From NCBI RefSeq assembly GCF_001748285.1, contig NZ_BDGT01000009.1, forward strand, positions 1-64,000: DNA of 64,000 nucleotides. The letters are read 5' to 3'. The notes below the pieces were generated by a model. That model worked only from the letters and a program-made list of their open reading frames with translations. It had not been told where the DNA came from and made no database searches. This stretch comes from Thermogemmatispora onikobensis. GTDB lineage: Bacteria; Chloroflexota; Ktedonobacteria; Ktedonobacterales; Ktedonobacteraceae. Positions 33,350 to 42,373 of this stretch are shown here, in pieces (positions within the stretch are counted from its first letter, which is position 1; every line of letters starts with the position of its first letter). Position numbers and translations under genes: made by a program.

Positions 33350-35002
33350 TTACATTGCCCCCACAGAGGCACTCTGGCCCCGCCAGGGTGTCTTTGACAG
33401 GACGCGCAGCAGGAGCAGAGCCAGCACCAGTATCCAAAAGCAGAAGGCCAGGTCCTGCTCCAGCACCGAGCTATCGACCATCCCCTGGACCAGGGCGGCC
33501 ACCATTGCGCCGCCGATGCTGAGCGCGCCCCAGACTAACCAGGGATCAGCTTCGGCCTGGCGATACAGGCGCGCCAGAATACGGAAGAGCAGCCAGAAGA
33601 AGAAGACCAGCACCGCCAGGAAGGCCAGGAGGCCCACAGTGCCAACGCTGACCCAGATTTGCAGAAAAATATTATGCGGATGAGAGAGGTCCGGCTCGTA
33701 GCGCAGGCCGGTGGGCCGGTGCGTCTGCGGATCGGTGGTGATCCAGTAGTGATAGAGATTCGTGCTGTGGCAGACGTTGTTCAGGCTATAATGACAGAGC
33801 CAGTTGTCGAGACCGTAGCCCGTAACAGGGCTGTCTTTGATCATGTGGAGGGCGCTCTCCCAGAGGTAGAGGCGCTTGGTAAGGGTGCCAATGCCCTGGG
33901 CGTTGGCATGCCGCTCCAGGAGATAGCTACTGATGGTGCTATGGAAGCAGAGGAGTCCAAGCCCTGCCAGGAGCATTAGCCCCAGCCCACAGATCAGCAA
34001 GAGACGGCGATCAGCAATGGCGCAGGCAATAAGAAAGATAACCGCTCCCGCACAGGCTGCCCAGGCGCCCCCAGAGCGCGTGAGATAGAGGACGAAGACG
34101 AGCGGCAGGCAGAGCGCCAGAGCTAAGAGGCGACAACGCCAGGAGGCCAGGAAGCCGCTAGTGGTCACCCGCGGCATGAGCATCAGTGCGAGGCCCAGAG
34201 GCAGGGTATAGTCGAAAAGCAGCCCCACACTGTTGGCACTCCCATAGACAGTGTTAATGCGCGGGATATCGCTGAGGCTGGCACCGCGGGCCAGCAGATC
34301 CAGGTACTGCCCTATACCGAGGAAGGCAATCAGCAAACCAGTGGCGAAGAGCGCCAGCAGCAGCCTCACCAGGTCCTGGCGCGTCCGGAGACAGTAGAGA
34401 GCTAACAGGAGATAGACCAGCGGATCAAAGACCTCCTCGCGGAAAGCCCGGAGAGCTACCGTACGGTTATAGGCGATGACAACGGAAAAGGCCGCGGCCC
34501 CCAGGAAGAGCAGAATCGGCCACAGCAAGGGACCCAGGCGGGCCCGCAGCTCGGATCCGCTCAGCCAGTAGGGCCAGTGCTGCCTCCGCACCAACGCCTG
34601 GATCACGATAACAGCCACACAACTCCAAAGGCCAATCTCCGCCGCACTAAAGCTGTAATGGCTAATAACGGTCTTTTGTTGTAAGTAGACGGGTAGACTG
34701 AGCGGCAGGAGCGCAACGGCCATCGCTGGACGATACCAGCAGAGGATCATAAAGACGAAGAGGAAAGGCAAGGTTGCAAGCGGGGAGAGATGGAAGAACG
34801 GCCCTGATCCCAGATGGGAATTGCCCGCACAATAGTAGAGGGCCATCGAGAGCACCAGGCCAGCCTCAAGAAGACGATCAAGCCAGAAAGGCGATAGAGC
34901 ACGGGCAGTGGGCGAGCCTGGGGCCGGCTCGCCCCCTCTAGCCAGCCTTTCTCGCTGGACCCCGATCTCCGGTACATTGGAAGGAAGTACTTTTTCGCTC
35001 AT
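33350..35002 (-). CDS. O-antigen ligase / Wzy family polysaccharide membrane protein
   Basis: A 550-residue membrane protein with about 12 helices and one large outer loop, matching the Wzy_C (O-antigen ligase RfaL/polymerase) family. The conserved region is YLWESALHMIKDSPVTGYG and, in the loop, DLSHPHNIFLQIW, with the key histidine pair. It would ligate or polymerise surface polysaccharide units on the outside of the membrane. The N-terminal 35 residues are a cytoplasmic proline-rich tail. GAAGG lies upstream of the ATG. The real acceptor is unknown; in a monoderm it would act on exopolysaccharide or cell-wall glycan. Confidence 0.85.
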   Translation of the reverse strand: MSEKVLPSNVPEIGVQRERLARGGEPAPGSPTARALSPFWLDRLLEAGLVLSMALYYCAGNSHLGSGPFFHLSPLATLPFLFVFMILCWYRPAMAVALLPLSLPVYLQQKTVISHYSFSAAEIGLWSCVAVIVIQALVRRQHWPYWLSGSELRARLGPLLWPILLFLGAAAFSVVIAYNRTVALRAFREEVFDPLVYLLLALYCLRTRQDLVRLLLALFATGLLIAFLGIGQYLDLLARGASLSDIPRINTVYGSANSVGLLFDYTLPLGLALMLMPRVTTSGFLASWRCRLLALALCLPLVFVLYLTRSGGAWAACAGAVIFLIACAIADRRLLLICGLGLMLLAGLGLLCFHSTISSYLLERHANAQGIGTLTKRLYLWESALHMIKDSPVTGYGLDNWLCHYSLNNVCHSTNLYHYWITTDPQTHRPTGLRYEPDLSHPHNIFLQIWVSVGTVGLLAFLAVLVFFFWLLFRILARLYRQAEADPWLVWGALSIGGAMVAALVQGMVDSSVLEQDLAFCFWILVLALLLLRVLSKTPWRGQSASVGAM

Positions 35003-35322
35003 TTTTAGACAAAACCTTCTCTATATTCCGGGTTCTGCGTACTCCCCATAGCTATACATCGATAGAAAGGGCACATTCGTCGCACTGTGACCAACTGAGC
35101 TGGTCGGGAGCGCAAGAGGTAAGATAGCAAAGAGGCGCCCCTGCTACACGTCTGCTCGCTTCAGCTGACAGGAGCAGGGGCAGCGAGTTCAATGTTCCCA
35201 TTGTAGCATATGCCTGCCGGAAAGCTGCCGTCCGCGCCAAGAATAGCCGACTCGGGTGAGCACGGTTCCCGCCGAAGGCGGAGGGGACGAGCAAAGAAAG
35301 AGGATGGCCAGGCCGTCGGCGT
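35003..35322. other. Intergenic region between O-antigen ligase and FTR1 genes
   Basis: No gene is supported. The main structure is an inverted repeat GCCCCTGCT (35137-35145) / AGCAGGGGC (35173-35181), about 140 nt after the FTR1 stop, which may end that transcript. No clear promoter was found for the O-antigen ligase gene. Confidence 0.5.
35137..35181 (-). terminator. Hairpin downstream of FTR1
   Basis: Nine-base perfect arms with a 27-nt loop, followed on the minus strand by GCCTCTTTGCTATCTT, which is only moderately T-rich. Confidence 0.4.
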
Positions 35323-36195
35323 TTAATGCGAGGCGCCTTTAGTAGCCGCTTCGGCAGGCAGGGTCTGCGACGGTTGCGCAGGAGACTGCGGGACGGGTTT
35401 GCGCGTCAGGCGCCAGAAGAGCGTCCCAAAGATGAGCAGGAAGACGACATAGACGCAGGCTTGCAGCAGCGTTGGCGCATCACTGTAACCCAGCAGGCCA
35501 TGCAGCAGGCTGCCCAGCGTGCTCTCTTCGCTCAGCCAGCCACTGCTATCCCAGAGCACCGTCGTTCCAAACGGCAGCCAATGCAGCTCCTCTTGCATGG
35601 TCTGGACAGCATTACCCAATAAGCCAGCGGCAAAAAAGAGCAAGAGTAGCCCCATGACCCGGAAAAAGCGACGATAGTCGAGGCGGTAGCCCAGACGATA
35701 GATCAGGACGCAGAGAGCCACGGCCAGCACCAGGCCAAGCAGCGCCCCCAGCATGAGCAGCGGGGCCTCGTGTGTCTGAAGAGCGAAGGCCAGCGTAAAG
35801 AAAGCTGTTTCCAGCCCTTCACGACCGACCGAGGTGAAGGCCAGCAGCCCCAAAGCCAGACCTGAGCTGGCCATACTGGCCTTTGTCATCATCTCACGCT
35901 TCAAGGTGCGGCTATGATGCTGCATCCAGAAGGTCATTGAAGTCAGAAGCACCACCGCCACCAGGTAGGTCACGGTCTCAAAGACCGCCTCAAACCAGGT
36001 ACCGTCGTAGATGCGAACAGTGACATATAAGGCCAATGCAGCGAGAAAAGAGCAGAAGACGGCCAGCAGCACCCCGATCCAGACTGCGCGCGCCTGGCGC
36101 ATCAGCTGTAACTGGCGCAGAGCTGCCAGGAGGATGCTCACAATCAGGCTGGCCTCAAGTCCCTCGCGTAGATAGAGAATGGCAGTCGCCAGCAT
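35323..36195 (-). CDS. efeU: FTR1 family iron permease
   Basis: A 290-residue membrane protein with seven helices. Both REXXE iron-binding motifs are present: REGLEA in helix 1 (residues 10-15) and REGLET in helix 4. FTR1/EfeU permeases import ferric or ferrous iron, usually with a periplasmic partner (EfeO/EfeB), which is not found here. The ATG has a distant GGAG. Upstream lie a TTGACC/TATCAT promoter and two copies of a CTGARTAGG repeat. A DtxR-type metal repressor gene is encoded next, so iron-dependent control is the natural inference. Confidence 0.88.
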   Translation of the reverse strand: MLATAILYLREGLEASLIVSILLAALRQLQLMRQARAVWIGVLLAVFCSFLAALALYVTVRIYDGTWFEAVFETVTYLVAVVLLTSMTFWMQHHSRTLKREMMTKASMASSGLALGLLAFTSVGREGLETAFFTLAFALQTHEAPLLMLGALLGLVLAVALCVLIYRLGYRLDYRRFFRVMGLLLLFFAAGLLGNAVQTMQEELHWLPFGTTVLWDSSGWLSEESTLGSLLHGLLGYSDAPTLLQACVYVVFLLIFGTLFWRLTRKPVPQSPAQPSQTLPAEAATKGASH

Positions 36196-36287
36196 CGAAC
36201 GCTACTTTCTCCATGTTTCGCTGACAGCGCAGCGGGCTAGTCAATGCTCTCCCTAATCCCTTCCGCTACGTTTCCAAATCCGAGTAT

Positions 36288-36312
36288 CCTACTCAGATAT
36301 GAGCCTATTCAG
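36288..36312 (-). promoter_or_regulatory. Putative metal-repressor operator before FTR1
   Basis: CTGAATAGG (36312-36304) and CTGAGTAGG (36296-36288) on the minus strand are direct repeats 16 bp apart, immediately downstream of the -10 box. A GAGTA/TACTC inverted repeat overlaps the second. This is where a DtxR-family repressor would block transcription. Confidence 0.45.
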
Positions 36313-36342
36313 ATGATAGCACCAGCTGCAAGCCACGGTCAA
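36313..36342 (-). promoter_or_regulatory. Promoter of the FTR1 gene
   Basis: Minus-strand -35 TTGACC (36342-36337), 18-bp spacer, -10 TATCAT (36318-36313), giving a leader of about 110 nt. Confidence 0.55.
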
Positions 36343-36431
36343 GGGATGAGTTTGCTCGCTGCTCACGCCCTCCTGCTACCCAGGCGTTGCCCAGGCCAGC
36401 CAGCCGCTCCCGGCTCTTTTCCCTTCCCCCA

Positions 36432-36455
36432 CCCCAGCCCTGAACAGGGCTGGGG
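36432..36455 (-). terminator. Hairpin after the DtxR-type gene
   Basis: CCCCAGCCCTG and CAGGGCTGGGG form a very stable 11-bp stem with a tiny loop, 33 nt after the repressor stop codon. No T-run follows; it may still end or protect the transcript and shield the FTR1 promoter. Confidence 0.5.
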
Positions 36456-36487
36456 ATCATCCACCTCGTCGGGAGGCCGGAAGACGC

Positions 36488-37192
36488 CTAGCGTGTGACC
36501 CAGATCTTGGGCGCAATGGACTTCATGATGGCCACTTCATGCCCCTCGACCATGAGCACCACACTCTCCTCGCTATCGTCAGGATTGAGCTTGCGCCCCT
36601 GAGAAACTACGGTCAGGCGCGTGCCCGGCGTCAACCCACGCTGGTGGAGATAGAGGATCAGGGCCGATTCGTCCTCAACCACCTCTGAAATGAGGAGAAT
36701 CGTCGCCGTCTCACCCGGAGCCAGGGTGGAAAGCCGCACAGCTCCACAGTCGCTGAGATAGGTCCGCGCGTTGGGGACAAGACCAGGGATGGGATTGCCA
36801 TGCGGGCAGGTGGTTGGTTGCTTGAGGTTGAGGATGACCTGCTCCTCAAATTTGCCTGAGATGACATGCTCCAGACGACAGGCCTCTTCATGGACCTGGT
36901 GCCACTCCATGCCCAGAAGATCGACCAGGAAGCGCTCAGCAAGCCGGTGACGTCGCAGCACAGACTCGGCGATCCGATAACCCGCTTCGGTAAGACGTAC
37001 CTGCCGCTTGCTATCCATCTCTACGTATCCATCACGGACAAGCCGCTTAAGCGTCTCAGTTACCGTCGGAGGAGCTACGCCAAATTTCTGAGCTAATCTT
37101 GCTCCAATGACTGTCTCTCCCTCCATACTCATGTTATAAATTGTTTCCAGGTATTCCTCGACAGTCTGACTCACTGATTCTGCGGTCTTCAT
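36488..37192 (-). CDS. DtxR/MntR family metal-dependent repressor
   Basis: A 234-residue repressor. Residues 1-60 form the winged helix (SQTVEEYLETIYNM, ARLAQKFGVAPPTVTETLKRL). The next 70 residues are the dimerisation and metal-binding domain (ESVLRRHRLAERFLVDLLGM, WHQVHEEACRLEHVIS with its Glu/His/Cys ligands). The C-terminal 75 residues are a FeoA/SH3-like domain. The family senses Fe2+ or Mn2+; a cysteine in EEACRLEH favours iron (DtxR/IdeR type) over manganese. The ATG at 37192 was chosen because the family starts here. It probably controls the FTR1 permease next door. Confidence 0.9.
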   Translation of the reverse strand: MKTAESVSQTVEEYLETIYNMSMEGETVIGARLAQKFGVAPPTVTETLKRLVRDGYVEMDSKRQVRLTEAGYRIAESVLRRHRLAERFLVDLLGMEWHQVHEEACRLEHVISGKFEEQVILNLKQPTTCPHGNPIPGLVPNARTYLSDCGAVRLSTLAPGETATILLISEVVEDESALILYLHQRGLTPGTRLTVVSQGRKLNPDDSEESVVLMVEGHEVAIMKSIAPKIWVTR

Positions 37193-37260
37193 GATTCTTC
37201 TGTTCCCTTTGCTGCAGGCCAAAACTCGTGCAAATGGCGATACTACCCCACATGCAGTAT

Positions 37261-37289
37261 AGCATATCAAGCAGGCGGTGCCAAATCAA
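37261..37289 (-). promoter_or_regulatory. Promoter of the DtxR-type gene
   Basis: Minus-strand -35 TTGATT (37289-37284), 17-bp spacer, -10 TATGCT (37266-37261). The spacer and -35 are spanned by an 8-bp perfect inverted repeat AGCAGGCG/CGCCTGCT (37270-37297), a possible autoregulatory operator. No gene lies in 37193-37609. Confidence 0.5.
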
Positions 37290-37609
37290 CGCCTGCTTTC
37301 TTCCGGTGAACCGGGCCGGGCCGCCAGCGAGTGCTTCCGGCGACGACAGAGCCTCAGCGCTCTCCCTATCCACCCCTCTCTACCAGGAGAGGAAGGCAGA
37401 CGGGCCGGCGCTCCTCCCTGTGGCGCCGAGTGGCCTGAAGGTCCTGTCATCACTTCAGCTGCTGAATTTTGGACAGCAGCCTGCTTCGTGTGGTACGATG
37501 AGGATGAGAGCAGCCTCCGTCGCCCCACCCTCCTCCGGCGCTGAGGTGCGGCGGACCAGCTCGTTGGTGGTTTTTGTACCTTACGAGGAGATTTTATCAA
37601 AAGGAGCGA

Positions 37610-38347
37610 ATGAGTAGTAGTACAGTATTAACCAATACGATCTATCTTGTACGTCACGGAGAGAACCCAGCCAATCTGACTAAGGAATTTTCCTACCGTC
37701 TTGTCGATTATCCCCTGAATGCCAAGGGTCTGCTGCAAGCCAGGCAGACCGCCGCTTTTTTTCGAGGCCAGCCCATTGATGCGATCTACGCCTCACCGCT
37801 GAGGCGCGCGCGCCAGACCGCCGAGATCATTGCCGAGGCAGTGGCCCTGCCTGTGACCCTGCTAGAGGAGTTTCGCGAGATCAACGTTGGCGATCTTGAG
37901 CGCCGCCCTCCAACCGTCGAGCACTGGAAGCTCCACGATCAGATCATTGCCGATTGGTATAGTGGCAACTACCTGACCCGCTTTCCCGAGGGGGAGAACT
38001 TTCTGGAGCTCCTGCAGCGTATCCGCCAGGGCCTGCGCAAGGTCATCGCTGGCCAGAGCGGACGCCGCATCATTATCGCCGGACACGGCGGCATCTTCAC
38101 GGTACTGGTCAAGTCCCTCTGCTATAATGCGGATCGCGCGCCCATCTATCACGGGGCAATGGACAACTGCGCAATCACGGAAATCGAGCTGCAGGCCTTC
38201 GAGGAGGTGCTCGTCGGCAACCTGCGCCTCTGGGCCAGCACCGCTCACCTCTCTGGCCAGGCCGCCGAGCTGGTCCCCGGACAGCTCCAGTACGCCGAGA
38301 AGCCCTCTGTCTCGCCCATCGCCGAAGGGCTTTCTACCGCCCCTTGA
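37610..38347 (+). CDS. Histidine phosphatase family protein
   Basis: A 245-residue phosphoglycerate-mutase-like phosphatase. It has the catalytic VRHGENPANL near the N terminus, ASPLRRARQTAEII, an acidic EEFREINVGDLE and the second histidine in IIIAGHGGIF. Substrates cannot be assigned; relatives act on phosphosugars, alpha-ribazole phosphate or phosphoserine. The ATG at 37610 has a strong AAAAGGAG 3 nt upstream of the spacer, and an earlier in-frame start lacks one. The stop codon overlaps the -35 of the T-box promoter, so the tryptophan operon begins right after it. Confidence 0.88.
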   Translation: MSSSTVLTNTIYLVRHGENPANLTKEFSYRLVDYPLNAKGLLQARQTAAFFRGQPIDAIYASPLRRARQTAEIIAEAVALPVTLLEEFREINVGDLERRPPTVEHWKLHDQIIADWYSGNYLTRFPEGENFLELLQRIRQGLRKVIAGQSGRRIIIAGHGGIFTVLVKSLCYNADRAPIYHGAMDNCAITEIELQAFEEVLVGNLRLWASTAHLSGQAAELVPGQLQYAEKPSVSPIAEGLSTAP

Positions 38348-38373
38348 CAGAGCCCTACCCGGTCATCTATACT
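38344..38373 (+). promoter_or_regulatory. Promoter of the T-box/trp operon
   Basis: A consensus -35 TTGACA (38344-38349), 18-bp spacer and -10 TATACT (38368-38373). The -35 overlaps the stop codon of the histidine phosphatase gene. Transcription would start near 38380, giving a leader of about 540 nt to trpS. Confidence 0.75.
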
Positions 38374-38379
38374 CTTACC

Positions 38380-38804
38380 TGGATACCAAGGCGATAACAA
38401 CGACATACGATCAGCGACGAGCAGGAAGAGTATACGACTCCGCTGCGCACCAGAGAGTCGGGAATGGTGGAAACCGATGCTGCAGCAGTCGTAGAATGGG
38501 CCTGTGAGCTGGAGTGCGAACCTCTCCCTCGCCAGGCAGGCGAGGAGAGTAGTAGCTGGCTCCCGGAGCGTCCCCCGTTATCGAGGACAGGGTATCAGAG
38601 CGTACCCGGCAACGAGGGACCTTGTCCGCCGTGGGCCGGCGTGTCCCGTACAACAGGACGCCCGGCGACGCGGCTACGGCAACCGCTTGCTCTCTCTCAA
38701 GCTTCCTGGAGAGAGGTCTACGTATGGCGGGAGCCAGGGTCTGAAGAAGGGTGGTACCACGAAAGCTTCACGCTTCTCGTCCCTGTGACGAGAAGCGTTT
38801 TTTT
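38380..38804 (+). ncRNA. Tryptophan-specific T-box leader
   Basis: The leader has the T-box sequence AGGGTGGTACCACG (38748-38761) followed by an intrinsic terminator. Upstream, stem I shows AGAGA (38452-38456), GGTG (38466-38469) and, on its 3-prime side, GAATGGGC with TGG (38497-38499) as the likely specifier codon for tryptophan. Uncharged tRNA-Trp would pair with TGG and with the TGGT bulge, stabilising the antiterminator (GAAG/CTTC helix around the T-box). About 250 nt between stem I and the T-box hold several hairpins, including CTCGCC/GGCGAG, making the leader longer than most. It controls trpS and probably the whole trp run. Confidence 0.88.
38771..38804 (+). terminator. T-box regulated intrinsic terminator
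   Basis: CGCTTCTCGTC (38771-38781) and GACGAGAAGCG (38787-38797) form an 11-bp stem with a 5-nt loop, followed by seven T residues. It begins 9 nt after the T-box sequence, the standard arrangement for antiterminator competition. Confidence 0.92.
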
Positions 38805-38923
38805 ATTGGTTGCCTTCCGTTCTACTCATCAGCACGCTCTGAGCCAGACCACGGGCCTCACCCCGGCAGTTGCACATGTGACGAGGTGTGGCTCCCAGGC
38901 CCCGCTGGAGGGAGGTCTTTTCT

Positions 38924-39967
38924 ATGACAACGATTGATCACGATCAACAGGTACAGACGAGCAGCAGCAGTGCACCGCCGCTGAAGAAGCGCACCTTCTC
39001 CGGCATACAACCAAGCGGCGATATCCACCTGGGCAACTATCTGGGGGCGATCCGCAATTGGGTGCGAACGCAGACAGAATATGACAATATTTATTGCATT
39101 GTGGATCTGCATGCAATTACGCTGCCCATCGATCCCCAGGAGCTGCACCAGAATATTCGCAAGCTGGCTGCCATCTATCTGGCTTGCGGCCTCGATACGC
39201 GCTACTGCAAGCTTTTTGTGCAGTCGCATGTGCGCCAGCATGCCGAGGCGAGCTGGATTCTGGGTTGCTTCACACCGATGGGCTGGCTGAATCGCATGAC
39301 CCAGTTCAAGGCCAAAGCCGGCGAGAACCAGGAGACGGTCGGGGCGGGTATCTATATGTACCCGGTGCTGATGGCTTGCGATATTCTGCTCTATCAGACG
39401 CACCTGGTTCCTGTCGGCGAGGACCAGCGCCAGCATCTGGAGCTGACGCGCGATCTGGCTCAGCGCTTCAATCATCTCTACCGGCAGGAGGTCTTTACGA
39501 TCCCGGAGCCGCTCATCCGTGAGGTTGGGGCTCGCATTATGTCGCTCACCGATCCGACTCAGAAGATGAGCAAGTCGAACCCTAACCCTAACTCGCGGAT
39601 CAATCTGCTCGATGACCCGAAGACGATCAAGCAGAAGATCGCCCGGGCAACGACAGATTCGCTGCGCCTGATCCGCTTCGATCCCGAACGGCCTGGGGTC
39701 AATAATCTGCTGACGATTTATCAGGCGCTGACGGAGCAGTCGCGCGAGGAGATCGAGGCAGAGTTTGAGGGCAAAGGCTATGGCGAGCTGAAGGCACGCC
39801 TGACAGAGGTTATGGTGGCTACGCTGGAGCCAATTCAGCGCCGCTACGAGGAGTATATGCGTGATCCGGCAGAGCTGGAGGCGCTCTTGCGCGCCGGAGC
39901 CGACGCGGTACGCCCGATTGCTGAGGCGACCTTACAGCACATGAAGGATGTGATTGGCCTCGGCTAG
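38924..39967 (+). CDS. trpS: Tryptophanyl-tRNA synthetase
   Basis: A 347-residue class I synthetase that charges tRNA-Trp. It has the HIGH-equivalent in GIQPSGDIHLGNYLG and KMSKS in PTQKMSKSNPN, plus the family stretches HAEASWILGCFTPMGWLNRM and MYPVLMACDILLYQ. The ATG was chosen because GGAGG lies upstream and the family begins about 20 residues later. It is the first gene after the Trp T-box. The position at the head of a biosynthetic operon ties synthetase and amino acid supply to the same tRNA signal. Confidence 0.96.
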   Translation: MTTIDHDQQVQTSSSSAPPLKKRTFSGIQPSGDIHLGNYLGAIRNWVRTQTEYDNIYCIVDLHAITLPIDPQELHQNIRKLAAIYLACGLDTRYCKLFVQSHVRQHAEASWILGCFTPMGWLNRMTQFKAKAGENQETVGAGIYMYPVLMACDILLYQTHLVPVGEDQRQHLELTRDLAQRFNHLYRQEVFTIPEPLIREVGARIMSLTDPTQKMSKSNPNPNSRINLLDDPKTIKQKIARATTDSLRLIRFDPERPGVNNLLTIYQALTEQSREEIEAEFEGKGYGELKARLTEVMVATLEPIQRRYEEYMRDPAELEALLRAGADAVRPIAEATLQHMKDVIGLG

Positions 39968-40047
39968 CCTCGGCTCGGGTTGCAAACTCAGGCCGGCGGC
40001 GCCGCCGAGGCGCTCCGGGGAAGAAGGAGAAGGAGAAGAGGCTGTCT

Positions 40048-41628
40048 ATGTTTTCGCCATCTCTGGACGAAGTGCGTTCCTTGCGCCAGAAGCTGGAGGC
40101 CGAGGGGGAGCTGGCCAGCGGCAGGATTCCGCTGGTCCCCCTCTATCGCGATGTGCTGGCCGATACAGAGACGCCGGTTTCGGCTTACTGCAAGACAGCC
40201 CGCGGCCCCTATACGTTTCTGCTGGAGAGCGTGGAGGGCGGCGAGCGCATCGCCCGCTATTCGTTTATCGGCATCGATCCGTACCTGGTGCTGATTCAGG
40301 ATGAGCAGACGGCAACGCTGCGCTATCTGAGCTATGAGGATGGAACACAGCGCTGCCGCTCGCTGGTCCGCTTGCCTTCTTACGATCCGCTCCAGCTGAT
40401 TGAGCAGGAGCTCGGACGCTATCGCCTGCTGAGACCGAGGCAAGAGGGCAATGACGCTTTGCCGCGCTTCTATGGCGGCGCCGTGGGCTATCTGGCCTAT
40501 GAGGTGGCTTCCCGCTTCGAGCGGCTCCCGGTGCCCTCCGCCGATGAGTTGGGCCTGCCCCTGGCTATCTTTAGCTTTACGGAGACGGTGCTGGCCTTCG
40601 ATCATTTGAAGCATCGTCTGCGCGTGATTACGCACCTCCATCTGGACGCCCCCGACCTGGAGGCGGAGTATGCCCGCTGCCTGCAGGCGATCGAGGGCGT
40701 GGTCGCTCGCCTGCAGGAGGAGCTGCGCCTGCCCGCTGAACCGGAGCCGATCTATACCGGGACGCCCACGGTGACCTCTAGCTTTACACGCGAGCAGTAT
40801 GAGGCGATGGTGCGCCGCGCTAAGGAGTACATCGCAGCGGGCGATATTTTCCAGGTGGTGCCTTCCCAGCGCTTGCGCCGCCCGGTCAATGCCGCGCCGT
40901 TTACGGTCTATCGAGCGCTGCGTACGATCAATCCCTCCCCGTATATGTTCTATCTCGATCTGGAGGACTTTGTGGTGCTCGGCGCCTCGCCAGAGCTGCT
41001 GGTGCGCGTCGAGGAGGGCGAGGTGACCATCCATCCCATTGCCGGCACTCGCCCCCGCGGGGGCGATCCCGAGAGCGATCGCTTGCTGGAGGAGGAGCTG
41101 CGCCGCGATCCCAAGGAGCGCGCTGAACATGTGATGCTGGTGGACCTGGGCCGCAACGATGTGGGCCGTGTCAGCCTGCCCGGTAGTGTTTCCGTGAGCC
41201 AGTTTATGGAGATCGAGCGCTATTCTCATGTGATGCACCTGGTCTCGAATGTGGTCGGACGGCTGCGCCCCGAGCTGACTCCTTTCGACGCTCTGCGCGC
41301 CGGCTTTCCTGCCGGGACGGTGACCGGGGCGCCGAAGATCCGGGCCATGGAGATTATCAGTGAGTTGGAAGGAATGCGCCGCGGCGTCTACGCCGGCGCC
41401 GTCGGCTACTTCAGCCATTCGGGCAATCTGGATACCGCAATCGCTCTGCGTACTATGGTTATGAAGAGCGGACATGCGTATATCCAGGCAGGTGGCGGCG
41501 TGGTGGCAGACTCTGATCCCGCCGCTGAGTACCAGGAAAGCATGAATAAGGCCCGCGCGCTGCTGCGCGCTGTGGAGACGGCTGAGGAGATGGCCCGCGC
41601 ACAGCGTCCTCGTTACGCTCACACCTGA
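40048..41628 (+). CDS. trpE: Anthranilate synthase component I
   Basis: A 526-residue chorismate-using enzyme forming anthranilate with ammonia from TrpG. The N-terminal domain carries the feedback site region ([18 protein letters not shown]). The C-terminal chorismate-binding core has the markers [56 protein letters not shown] and [15 protein letters not shown]. It matches TrpE length and lacks any fused TrpG. An LLES motif at the N-terminal Trp pocket suggests tryptophan inhibition. It follows trpS by 80 bp in the T-box operon. Confidence 0.96.
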   Translation: MFSPSLDEVRSLRQKLEAEGELASGRIPLVPLYRDVLADTETPVSAYCKTARGPYTFLLESVEGGERIARYSFIGIDPYLVLIQDEQTATLRYLSYEDGTQRCRSLVRLPSYDPLQLIEQELGRYRLLRPRQEGNDALPRFYGGAVGYLAYEVASRFERLPVPSADELGLPLAIFSFTETVLAFDHLKHRLRVITHLHLDAPDLEAEYARCLQAIEGVVARLQEELRLPAEPEPIYTGTPTVTSSFTREQYEAMVRRAKEYIAAGDIFQVVPSQRLRRPVNAAPFTVYRALRTINPSPYMFYLDLEDFVVLGASPELLVRVEEGEVTIHPIAGTRPRGGDPESDRLLEEELRRDPKERAEHVMLVDLGRNDVGRVSLPGSVSVSQFMEIERYSHVMHLVSNVVGRLRPELTPFDALRAGFPAGTVTGAPKIRAMEIISELEGMRRGVYAGAVGYFSHSGNLDTAIALRTMVMKSGHAYIQAGGGVVADSDPAAEYQESMNKARALLRAVETAEEMARAQRPRYAHT

Positions 41629-41675
41629 CCTGGCGTGCTGCCTGCCGGTCTTTGTCTGGAAGAGAGGCGCTAGCA

Positions 41676-42239
41676 ATGATCTTACTGATCGATAACTACG
41701 ATAGCTTTACTTACAATCTTTATCAGTATCTCTCTGAGCTGGGGGCCGAGGTGCTGGTCCGGCGCAATGATCAGTTGACGCTGGACGAGATTGCTGCCCT
41801 GCAGCCGGAGCGCATTGTGATTTCGCCTGGCCCCTGTACCCCCAATGAGGCCGGTCTCTCGTGCGAGATCATTGCCACGTTCGGGTCGCGCCTGCCGATT
41901 CTGGGCGTCTGCCTGGGCCATCAGGCCATCGGCCAGGTCTACGGTGGCCGCGTCATCCGGGCGCCGGAGCCGGTGCATGGGAAGACGAGCCTGATCTATC
42001 ATCGTGGCCAGGGTTGTCTCCGTGATCTTCCCAATCCTTTCGAAGCCAATCGCTACCATAGCCTCATCGTTGAGCGCTCCTCGCTCCCGGCTGAGCTGGA
42101 GATTACCGCCGAGACGGCGGATGGCTTGATTATGGGCCTGCGCCACCGTCGCTATCCCGTCGAAGGGGTGCAGTTCCACCCCGAGTCGATTATGACAACG
42201 GTCGGCAAGGACCTGTTGCGCAACTTTCTCACCCGTTAA
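41676..42239 (+). CDS. trpG: Anthranilate synthase component II (glutamine amidotransferase)
   Basis: A 187-residue class I glutamine amidotransferase that feeds ammonia to TrpE. The catalytic triad is visible: Cys in [11 protein letters not shown], and His and Glu in [11 protein letters not shown]. The opening [18 protein letters not shown] and the oxyanion loop [11 protein letters not shown] are typical of TrpG/PabA. It could also serve 4-amino-4-deoxychorismate synthesis, as in organisms with one amphibolic TrpG. The ATG at 41676 has AGAGG upstream. The gap to trpE is 47 bp. Confidence 0.95.
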   Translation: MILLIDNYDSFTYNLYQYLSELGAEVLVRRNDQLTLDEIAALQPERIVISPGPCTPNEAGLSCEIIATFGSRLPILGVCLGHQAIGQVYGGRVIRAPEPVHGKTSLIYHRGQGCLRDLPNPFEANRYHSLIVERSSLPAELEITAETADGLIMGLRHRRYPVEGVQFHPESIMTTVGKDLLRNFLTR

Positions 42240-42373
42240 GCTCAGGCGTCCCTCCAGCCTTGACGGGCGCGCTGGCGCCAGGACGCCTGGGTGAAGCTGC
42301 TGAGCCAGGCGCTCAGTCAGGTAGAAGACCAGCAATATGACAGGCTGGTTAGCACAGAAAAGAGGTGCTCCCG

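Noticed and set aside
35052-35294. An 80-codon minus-strand frame
   Set aside because: It lies in the terminator region after FTR1 and shows no features.
38464-38937. A 157-codon plus-strand frame before trpS
   Set aside because: It runs through the T-box leader and its terminator, which explain the sequence better.
39988-41676. A 562-codon open frame on the minus strand
   Set aside because: It is the antisense of trpE and has no recognisable motifs.
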